Part shown: piece by piece, positions 54,562 to 64,000 of the stretch
Position numbering within the stretch: position 1 is the first letter of the stretch
How the letters are laid out: every line of letters starts with the position of its first letter
Source: Gp6-AA40 sp963741135
GTDB lineage: Bacteria; Acidobacteriota; Vicinamibacteria; Vicinamibacterales; UBA2999
Direction: 5' to 3'
DNA length: 64,000 nt
NCBI GenBank assembly: GCA_963741135.1
Contig: CAVUHC010000008.1
Location: forward strand, 62,001 to 126,000
The notes under the pieces: generated by a model
The model's input: only the letters and a program-made list of their open reading frames with translations
Database searches by the model: none
Told to the model about the DNA's origin: nothing
Program-made: the position numbers and the translations under genes

Positions 54562-54790
54562 CCTTCAGACCGAGTGACATGCGTGGATTCTAGACCAAAG
54601 GTTAAACCACATCAAACCGAGCCACAACTCGACCTAGGCTGATCCAAACAACACTGACATGGTGAAGAACCAGCTTCGCCTTCAGCTATCTGGGCTTGCA
54701 GTTGTGGTCTCGGGTCCTCGCTGCGGATCCGTCTCAGGAGTCAACTCGTGGTGATACGATTCAGGTCGACTTCACAACGAAAGCGATTGG

Positions 54791-55252
54791 ATGCCACTTC
54801 TCACAGTTAGAGTAGCCGCTGAGCGCCTGGGCGTCGCGTATTCGACGCTCAAGCGATGGGTTCATACAGGCCACGTGCGTACAACGCGTACAGAAGGGGG
54901 CCACCATCGGATTGCGGAGGCTGAGATTGACCGTTTGACCGCGCGTCAGCAACCAGTCGGGCAGCGTCGCGTCCGCGAGACCGATGATGACGAATCTCTC
55001 GCCGGGCTCAGCGCCCGCAATCGCCTCCGCGGCTTTATCGAGGAAGTGCGAGTTGACGGTCTTCTCGCACAGGTACGCATACGGGTGGGAGATCAGTCGC
55101 TGACCGCCGTGATTACTGCTGACGCCGTCCACGCGCTCAAGTTCCGTCGCGGTGAGGACGCGTTGGCGATCATCAAGTCAACGGAGATCATGATTGCCCG
55201 CGCGGGGAATTTTGCCGCGGCAAGGAAACGCAAGCGCAAGGTGTCCCGCTAG
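54791..55252 (+). CDS. HTH (MerR/excisionase-like) transcription regulator with TOBE domain
   Basis: A 153-aa protein. Residues 1-50 are a MerR/excisionase-like helix-turn-helix (LTVRVAAERLGVAYSTLKRW, VRTTRTEGGHHRIAEAEIDR). Residues about 73-140 are a single TOBE/Mop domain (LSARNRLRGFIEEVRVDGLL, LTAVITADAVHALKFRRGED, ALAIIKSTEIMIA). The tail is basic (KRKRKVSR). It would bind molybdate or tungstate and control transcription, doing the job of ModE with a different HTH. The gene faces modA, so it probably controls modABC. Confidence in the domains is high; the regulated genes are inferred. Confidence 0.85.
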   Translation: MPLLTVRVAAERLGVAYSTLKRWVHTGHVRTTRTEGGHHRIAEAEIDRLTARQQPVGQRRVRETDDDESLAGLSARNRLRGFIEEVRVDGLLAQVRIRVGDQSLTAVITADAVHALKFRRGEDALAIIKSTEIMIARAGNFAAARKRKRKVSR

Positions 55253-55373
55253 AGACGCTAGATCCTCAATCGACACCGCATGCGTGTCCCATTGGTGACA
55301 TAGCCAGTCGGCATCGCAGGCGTGAGATCCGCCCGGTCGGGCGTCATGGTGCATCGGCAATGAAGGAGGCAGC

Positions 55374-56843
55374 GTGAAATCGATCTCCCGGCGTGGACTC
55401 TTCAAGATGGGCGCGGCGCTGGCGGCGGCCCCCTCACTCGTTCGCACTCTGGGCGCTGCGCAGCGTTCCGCCCCGAATCAGGATGGCGGCACGCTGGAGC
55501 CAGCGGCGCGCGTGCGCGTCAACCCCACGCACCACATTCTGCTGCGCGGCGCGACCATCATTACCATGGATACGGCTGTTGGCGACTTCGCGAGGGGAGA
55601 CCTGCACATTCAGGGTAAGCACATCGTCGAGGTAGGCCGGGATCTCAAAGCGCCCGCCGGCGCAGAAGTCATCGACGCCGCGGGGACGATCCTCATTCCG
55701 GGATTCGTCGATTGTCATAGGCATTCGTGGTCCGCCCAGTTTCGGCGAATCATTCCCGACGGCGTGATCGCCAACTACATGGCGACGACCCACCAGGGCT
55801 TTGGACCGTTCTATCGCCCGCATGACATGTACGTGGGCAATCTCATGACGGCGCTTGGCTGCATCGACGCCGGCATCACGTGCATCATCGACAATTCTCA
55901 CAATTCGCGCAGTGCCGCGCATTCCGATGCCGCCATCGAGGCGCTCTTCGACTCGGGCATCCGGGGCGTACACGCGTCGGGTCCGCCGCAGTTCGGGACA
56001 TGGGACAATCAGTGGCCCGCGGATCTGGCCCGCCTTCAGAAGAAGTACTTCACGTCTGACGATCAGCTGGTGACACTGCGTGCGTTCGCGAATCCGAATC
56101 GGGAGAACTGGGCGTTCGCCCGCAGCCTGGGACTGAAGATCCACGCGGACGTCGTTTCCTCCGAGCTGGTTGAGGCGTTCGCGAAAGAGAAACTGCTGGG
56201 ACCGGATTTCACCTTCAATCATGCCAACAGCCTGACCGATGCCGCGTGGCGTCTGGTCCGTGAGACGGGTTGCAACGTCGACGTCTGCACGCGCTCCGAC
56301 GCGCAGTACGGGCTCGGCAGCGGTGCGTCCGCCGGCGTCGGCGGATTCCAGAAGGCGCTCGATTTCGGCGTGCAGCCGGGCTTCAGCGTCGATAACGAGA
56401 CGTCCTACAGCACCGACATGTTCGGCGAGATGCGTGCGGCGTTCTTCGTCCAGCGCGCGCTCGCCACGAATCGCCGGGTCAACAAGGATCCGGATGCGCC
56501 TGCGCCGGTGACCGTGCGCCAGGTCCTGCAATGCGCCACGTCAAACGGCGCGAGGTGCGCGGCGCTGCTCGACAAATGCGGGACCCTGACGCCCGGCAAA
56601 GAGGCCGACATCGTGATGATCCGGGCCGACGAGATGAATGTGTATCCGTTGAACAGCGCCCTGGGCACCGTCGTCCAGGCGGCAGAAGTGCACAACGTGG
56701 ATACGGTGATCATCGGGGGCGCGATTCGCAAGCGTCACGGCGCGCTGGTCGGCATCAACATGCCGCGGTTCCGACAGCTTGTCGACGAGTCGCGCAGCTA
56801 TCTTTTCGCGAAGATGAACTACAAGCTCGACATCCTGTCTTAG
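55374..56843 (+). CDS. Tat-exported amidohydrolase (TrzA/AtzA/SsnA-like)
   Basis: A 489-aa metal-dependent hydrolase. It has a Tat signal with the twin arginine in SRRGLFKMGAALAAAPSLV. The body is an amidohydrolase fold: the start HILLRGATIITMDTAVGDFA, the zinc-binding H-x-H at 115 and 117 in GFVDCHRHSW, FTFNHANSLTDAAWRLV, VDNETSYSTDMFGEM with the metal Asp, and GTLTPGKEADIVMI near the end. It resembles chlorohydrolases and aminohydrolases acting on heterocyclic rings; the substrate is unknown. The export signal is unusual for this group, many of which are cytoplasmic. It stands between the HTH-TOBE gene and the efflux pair. Confidence 0.85.
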   Translation: MKSISRRGLFKMGAALAAAPSLVRTLGAAQRSAPNQDGGTLEPAARVRVNPTHHILLRGATIITMDTAVGDFARGDLHIQGKHIVEVGRDLKAPAGAEVIDAAGTILIPGFVDCHRHSWSAQFRRIIPDGVIANYMATTHQGFGPFYRPHDMYVGNLMTALGCIDAGITCIIDNSHNSRSAAHSDAAIEALFDSGIRGVHASGPPQFGTWDNQWPADLARLQKKYFTSDDQLVTLRAFANPNRENWAFARSLGLKIHADVVSSELVEAFAKEKLLGPDFTFNHANSLTDAAWRLVRETGCNVDVCTRSDAQYGLGSGASAGVGGFQKALDFGVQPGFSVDNETSYSTDMFGEMRAAFFVQRALATNRRVNKDPDAPAPVTVRQVLQCATSNGARCAALLDKCGTLTPGKEADIVMIRADEMNVYPLNSALGTVVQAAEVHNVDTVIIGGAIRKRHGALVGINMPRFRQLVDESRSYLFAKMNYKLDILS

Positions 56844-57022
56844 ACATCCCCCGAACCTCCAGGGCCGCAGAGTCACAGAGATGGAGGCGGCGGAACAGAC
56901 TCGTGGTTGAGCGCACGATCGGCACAAATAGCGGCAAAGCAGCGCTGGGACGACGCCGAGGCTCTCGGCCGGATACCATAGCACCACAGCTTTCATGTCG
57001 CCTCCCAAGGAGTCCTATTTTC

Positions 57023-58225
57023 ATGGTTCCCTTTCGACGTCCCCTGTGGCTGCTCTCGACACTGGCGCTTCTGGCGACCGGTTGCGGCGCGGGGGCCAAC
57101 TCTGAAGCCAGCGCTGCAGGCGCCGCCGTCGTACCCGCGGTGGCCGTCACGACCGCCGTCGCCATCGAACGCCCCGTCTCTCGCTTTGTCGCCGTCACGG
57201 GGACGCTCGTCGCGCAGGAACAGGCCGATGTCGCCTCGGAAATCGCCGGCCGCATCGTCTCCACACCGGTCGAGCGCGGCACGCTCGTGAGCGCCGGCGC
57301 GGCGCTCGTGCAGATTGCCGAGACCGAGGTTCGCGCGCAGGCGGACGAGGCCGGGGCGAATGCCGCGCAGATCGAGGCGCGGCTGGGACTGGCCGGCAGC
57401 GGCGCGTTCGAGATCGAGAGTGTCCCGGAGGTCGCCAATGCTCGTGCCTCGTCCGAGCTCGCGCAGGCGGAGTTCGATCGCGCCCGCATGCTCGTGGAGA
57501 TGAAGCTGTTGCCTCAAGCGGAGTTCGACAGGAGCCGCGCGCAGGCCGACGTGGCCCGGCGCCAGTACGACATCGCGCGCAACAGCGCGGAACAACAGTA
57601 CCAGTCGCTGATCGCCGCGCGAGCGCGTATGACCATGGCGCGCAAGGCGCTCGCCGACGCCGTCGTTCGCGCGCCGTTTGAAGGAATCGTCGACCAGCGA
57701 TTCGTCTCCGTGGGCGACTACGTCGTACGCGGCACGAAGGTCGCCTCGGTGATGCGCACGACTCCACTGCGCGTGGAGCTCACCGTCCCGGGGCAGTACA
57801 TCGCGACGATTGCCGCCGGCCGCTCCGTCTCGCTCGAGGTCGACGCGTATCCGGGCCGGACGTTCACCGGCCGGATCCGCTACGTTTCGCCTGGGGTGCA
57901 GGCGGATTCGCGCGCGCTCATCATCGAGGCGGTCGTTCCCAACGAAACGGGTGAATTGAAGCCTGGACAATTCGCGACCGCGCGAATCGAACAGGCGTCG
58001 CAGACACCCGCGGTGCTCGTGCCCGGCAGCGCGGTCCGCACTGATTCAGACACCGCACGCGTCTATGTGATCGTGACCGGCTCGGCGGAGGAACGCATCG
58101 TGACCACGGGGCAGACGGTGGGAGACCTGATCGAAATCACCAGCGGCCTCAAGGCGGGCGACGTTGTGGCCACAAGTAACGTCGCGCAGCTCGCCGATGG
58201 CATGCGCATCACCGGGACGAGGTAG
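57023..58225 (+). CDS. RND efflux periplasmic adaptor lipoprotein
   Basis: A 400-aa adaptor of the AcrA/MexA/MdtA type. I use the ATG at 57023. The signal peptide ends in a lipobox (LALLATGC), so it is a lipoprotein. The lipoyl half EIAGRIVSTPVERGTLVSAG, a helical hairpin from about residue 105 to 205, the second half VVRAPFEGIVDQRFVSVGDY and the beta-barrel domain (VELTVPGQYIATIAAGRSVS) are seen. It links the RND pump encoded 6 bp downstream to an outer-membrane channel; no TolC-type gene is present in the window. Confidence 0.88.
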   Translation: MVPFRRPLWLLSTLALLATGCGAGANSEASAAGAAVVPAVAVTTAVAIERPVSRFVAVTGTLVAQEQADVASEIAGRIVSTPVERGTLVSAGAALVQIAETEVRAQADEAGANAAQIEARLGLAGSGAFEIESVPEVANARASSELAQAEFDRARMLVEMKLLPQAEFDRSRAQADVARRQYDIARNSAEQQYQSLIAARARMTMARKALADAVVRAPFEGIVDQRFVSVGDYVVRGTKVASVMRTTPLRVELTVPGQYIATIAAGRSVSLEVDAYPGRTFTGRIRYVSPGVQADSRALIIEAVVPNETGELKPGQFATARIEQASQTPAVLVPGSAVRTDSDTARVYVIVTGSAEERIVTTGQTVGDLIEITSGLKAGDVVATSNVAQLADGMRITGTR

Positions 58226-58231
58226 TCAGAC

Positions 58232-61353
<3,122 letters not shown>

Positions 61354-61486
61354 CGGGGCCACTTTCGCAAGAAAGCCGGGGTCCGAGTCCAGCATAACTT
61401 TGGGCTAGAGCTGCGCTTGCGGCTGCCGCTGCGTCGCCGCGTTGAGCGTGTATATGCGTCGCGCGTTCGCCTGAGATTACGTACAT

Positions 61487-62539
61487 CTACGGATTCGCGT
61501 CTGCAGAACGAATCGACAGGAGCTCCCGGCGTGACAGCTGGACGCGCGTCGCTCTCATGTCGTCGCCGCGAATCTCCTGCAGGGCATAACTGACCAATGA
61601 GCTCACCATCTTCTTGCGCCACACGAGCTCGAAGTCCGTATTGTCCATCGGCTTGGCCACTTCGCTCGCCGTTGTCGCGGCGGTCGCAATCAGCTCGTCA
61701 GTCAGCTGCTGGCCATTGAGCAGTGCCGACACGCGATCTGCTTCCACAGGCCGTGACGCGACGGCACCGAGGACAATGTGAGCGTCGACGACACGCCCGC
61801 CTTCAAGCCTCGCGGCCACGGCAGCAGCCGCAACCGGGAAGTCGAACGCGCCACGTCGTCGCAGCTTCCAGTACGAACTGCGCCATCCATCAGCTGACGG
61901 CAGCGCAATCGCGGTCAGGATCTCGTCGGGCCGTTTCGTGAGGTAGTGCATGCCGTCGTTCGCGTAGAGCTCGGAGATCGGCAGGACACGACGGCGCCCG
62001 CCCGCCGACACCAACGCGACGGTTGCGCCGAGCGCCTGCAACATGGGCGCTGTGTCCGTTGATGAAACCGCGAGGCATTTCGGACTCGACGGAGCGACCC
62101 AGCACGTCCGGCCGTCCTTCTTCATGCAGAAGTCGATGGATCGACGCCACTCATACGTCTGGTCGTAGTAGGTGCACCGCGTGTCCAGACACAGGTTGCC
62201 GCCCACCGTGCCCATATTCCGCAGTTGCGGCGTGGCCACCTGCGCCGCCGCCTGCCACAGGCCGGCGTACGATCCGCGAACGCGTGGATCGGCCACCAAG
62301 TTCGACAGCGTGACTCCCGCACCGATCGTGAACTGGTCACCATTGCGGATGTCAGAGAGTTCTCGCACCGCGCGCAGTCCGATAATCGTCGCGGGGGTCT
62401 GTTGGCGCCGCTTCATGTTGGGAAGCAGATCGGTTCCGCCAGCGAGCAGCATCGTCGTGTCAGGCGCCTCAGCCAACCACGCTGCCGCATCTTCAATCGT
62501 GCGTGGAGCGCGATAGCGGAACGCAGGCAACCGCATCAT
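61487..62539 (-). CDS. Xanthine-oxidase-family FAD subunit with 4-hydroxybenzoyl-CoA-reductase-type cysteine loop
   Basis: A 350-aa flavoprotein subunit. The FAD site is LLAGGTDLLPNMKRR (32-46), and VATPQLRNMGTVGGNLCLDT is the second FAD motif. An inserted loop at about 115-160 carries Cys117, Cys122, Cys138, Cys146 and Cys155. That pattern matches the beta subunit of 4-hydroxybenzoyl-CoA reductase, which binds an extra [4Fe-4S] cluster there, and it is missing in ordinary xanthine dehydrogenases. The ATG at 62539 overlaps the stop of the molybdopterin subunit gene (62536) by four bases. The small [2Fe-2S] subunit gene was not seen in the window and may lie beyond it. Confidence 0.82.
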   Translation of the reverse strand: MMRLPAFRYRAPRTIEDAAAWLAEAPDTTMLLAGGTDLLPNMKRRQQTPATIIGLRAVRELSDIRNGDQFTIGAGVTLSNLVADPRVRGSYAGLWQAAAQVATPQLRNMGTVGGNLCLDTRCTYYDQTYEWRRSIDFCMKKDGRTCWVAPSSPKCLAVSSTDTAPMLQALGATVALVSAGGRRRVLPISELYANDGMHYLTKRPDEILTAIALPSADGWRSSYWKLRRRGAFDFPVAAAAVAARLEGGRVVDAHIVLGAVASRPVEADRVSALLNGQQLTDELIATAATTASEVAKPMDNTDFELVWRKKMVSSLVSYALQEIRGDDMRATRVQLSRRELLSIRSADANP

Positions 62540-64000
62540 GCGCGCACCCCTGGGGTGACGTCGATTCCTGCCTCGGCCTTTCGTCCCGATCGGCGTTGCG
62601 GCTCGTTCGAGGCTCGCCCGTCACCGTTCTGCCAGGGAGGGGCAACCAGCAATGGCTCAGGCCAGGCGATGTCGGGAAACTCTGTGGGTCCCGATCTCGC
62701 CGGCTTGCCTGATGCCTTGGCCCGCAGCGCGCGCAGGATCTTGTCGGGCGTGACCGGGATCTGATCGATTCGCACGCCGACCGCGTCGTACACGGCGTTC
62801 GCTACGGCCGGCATGATCGGCAGGAGTGGTCCCTGCCCGACCTCTTTTGCGCCGAACGGCCCCGCAGGATCGGGATGCTCGATCAGATCCGTGAAGATCT
62901 CGGGCATGTCAAGACTGGTCGGACTCTTGTATTCGAGCATCGACGGAAATTTGTGGACCAGCGCGTCAGACAGGCGCGCGGGTAGACGGCGGAATACCTG
63001 CTCTTCCATCAACGCCTCGCCGAGCGCCATGTACACGCTGCCTTCCACTTGTCCGCGGACGAGCGTCGGGTTGAGCGCGCAGCCGATGTCGTGCGCGATC
63101 CACACGCGCGGAACGGTGATCCATCCTGTTTCTGGATTCACATCCACTTCGACGACGGTTGCGGTGTACGAATAGGTTGGAGAAGGCCCTACACCGCCAC
63201 CCTTGAAGAGGGCGGCCGACGCCGGCGGTGTGTAGGAGCCGGTGGTGCCGATGGTGCCCGTCCGCGCTTCGGCGATACAGACGCCTTCCTGAAATGTCAC
63301 GCCGCGACCGGGGTTCTCGCAGTCGAAGACGCGGCGGTCGGCGAACACCAGTCGATTCGCCGGGATCTCCAGTTTTGCACTCACGGCCGTCGCCACGATC
63401 TCGCGGGCGCGCTCCGCGGCCTGGATCGCTGCGTTGCCCATCATCAGGGTGACGCGGCTCGAGTACGACCCGAGATCGACTGGCGTGAGGTCCGTATCTC
63501 CGGTCACGGGGCGCACGTCGAACGGGTCGATTCCCAGGATCTCCGCAACGATCGCCACCAGCACGTCGTCCGATCCCTGCCCGATCTCAGTCGCGCCGCA
63601 GAACACGGTGACGCCACCACTCCGATCGAGCTTGAGCTGCACACCGGAGTGCGGCAACTCGTTCCAATAGATCGGCAGGCCTGCGCCGGAGAGGTACGAC
63701 GAGCATGCCAGGCCCACGCCACGACCGAGCGGCAGCCTGCGAAACTTCTGCCGCCAGTCGGAACGATCGATCACCCGGCGGATGCACTCGGCGAGGCCGA
63801 TGGTGCCGACGCGCAGGTAGTTGGCGGTCAGCGTGTTCGGCTTTGCCACGATGCCAAGACGCAGTTCGGCCGGGTCGATATTGAGGCGTTCGGCGATCTT
63901 GTCCAGTTGCACTTCCTGGCCGAACCGCGGCTGGGGTGTGCCATGGCCGCGCTTCGGGCCGCACGGCGGCTTGTTGGTGAACACGCGGCATCCACGGAAC
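62536..64000 (-). CDS. Xanthine-oxidase-family molybdopterin subunit (partial, runs off window)
   Basis: The C-terminal 488 or so codons of a large Mo subunit. Readable landmarks are NKPPCGPKRGHGTPQPRFGQ at the truncated start, GVTVFCGATEIGQGSDDVLV, GSYSSRVTLMMGNAAIQAAE, AHDIGCALNPTLVRGQVEGS and GPFGAKEVGQGPLLPIMPAV, whose Glu is the catalytic base of the family. The frame is open to base 64000, so the gene starts outside the window. It works with the FAD subunit encoded downstream; hydroxylation of a heterocycle or reduction of an aromatic CoA ester is possible. Confidence 0.85.
   Translation of the reverse strand, partial: FRGCRVFTNKPPCGPKRGHGTPQPRFGQEVQLDKIAERLNIDPAELRLGIVAKPNTLTANYLRVGTIGLAECIRRVIDRSDWRQKFRRLPLGRGVGLACSSYLSGAGLPIYWNELPHSGVQLKLDRSGGVTVFCGATEIGQGSDDVLVAIVAEILGIDPFDVRPVTGDTDLTPVDLGSYSSRVTLMMGNAAIQAAERAREIVATAVSAKLEIPANRLVFADRRVFDCENPGRGVTFQEGVCIAEARTGTIGTTGSYTPPASAALFKGGGVGPSPTYSYTATVVEVDVNPETGWITVPRVWIAHDIGCALNPTLVRGQVEGSVYMALGEALMEEQVFRRLPARLSDALVHKFPSMLEYKSPTSLDMPEIFTDLIEHPDPAGPFGAKEVGQGPLLPIMPAVANAVYDAVGVRIDQIPVTPDKILRALRAKASGKPARSGPTEFPDIAWPEPLLVAPPWQNGDGRASNEPQRRSGRKAEAGIDVTPGVRA

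Noticed and set aside
54562..54790. Molybdenum-cofactor riboswitch upstream of modA
   Set aside because: I could not find a convincing set of conserved stems; the region is too short and AT-richer without clear pairing.

Overview
The window is GC-rich and gene-dense. It most resembles a chromosomal segment of an Acidobacteriota, probably of the Vicinamibacteria type. That placement is an inference from gene content: Oar-like TonB receptors with an N-terminal carboxypeptidase-regulatory-like domain, DUF5916, DUF6152, PEGA-domain and Ser/Thr-kinase proteins. No rRNA, tRNA or ribosomal protein gene is present to confirm it. At least ten genes are interrupted by one or more single-base frame changes while their encoded family sequence continues in another frame. 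Some of these may be true pseudogenes, but the pattern (several indels per gene, often in otherwise well-kept operons) also fits residual errors of a long-read or low-coverage metagenome assembly. I type them as 'pseudogene' and state where the frame breaks.

0-4.1 kb: a DUF2278/lamin-tail protein, a coiled-coil PEGA membrane protein with a striking 63-residue (nine-heptad) repeat, and a small basic protein. 4.2-10.0 kb (minus strand): a compact ribosomal-peptide (RiPP) cluster. It has a 57-aa precursor with a double-glycine leader and a Thr/Ser- and Asp-rich tail, an attenuator-like hairpin, an unrecognised 118-aa protein, a MvdD-type ATP-grasp ligase, two HlyD-type adaptors and a C39-peptidase ABC exporter. 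This looks like a graspetide (omega-ester peptide) system and is the best candidate for something undescribed. 10.2-13.4 kb: a frameshift-riddled operon of an MBL-fold protein, a DUF6152 protein and two secreted proteins.

13.4-30.8 kb: a mixed region with a DJ-1/PfpI protein, a SLATT/DUF4231-like two-TM protein, a broken DUF5916 protein, a ModA-like binding protein, a cupin, an M20 amidohydrolase, a duplicated-domain secreted protein, an ATP:ADP-antiporter-like carrier, a membrane-anchored kinase, a TPR-DUF2914 protein, a DUF6152 protein and a TonB receptor. A 47-bp imperfect repeat occurs at 13.44 and 27.57 kb.

30.8-55.3 kb: a molybdenum/tungsten block. It contains a SoxCD-like sulfite dehydrogenase and a minus-strand run of fused FdsG-FdsB, FdsA, oxalyl-CoA decarboxylase and an NDP-forming acyl-CoA synthetase. 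Together these could take oxalate through formyl-CoA and formate to CO2 plus NADH. Also present are MoaD plus an AOR-family tungsten enzyme, MobA, two MoeA genes, a PBP-type molybdate-sensing domain, a Mop remnant, ModABC, and a MerR-like HTH-TOBE regulator next to modA. A large TonB receptor (broken) and a TonB tail fragment lie inside this block. 55.3-64 kb: a Tat-exported amidohydrolase, an RND efflux pair, and the FAD and molybdopterin subunits of a xanthine-oxidase-family enzyme whose FAD subunit carries the cysteine loop typical of 4-hydroxybenzoyl-CoA reductase. The last gene runs off the window. No CRISPR array, tRNA, rRNA, integrase or complete insertion sequence was seen.
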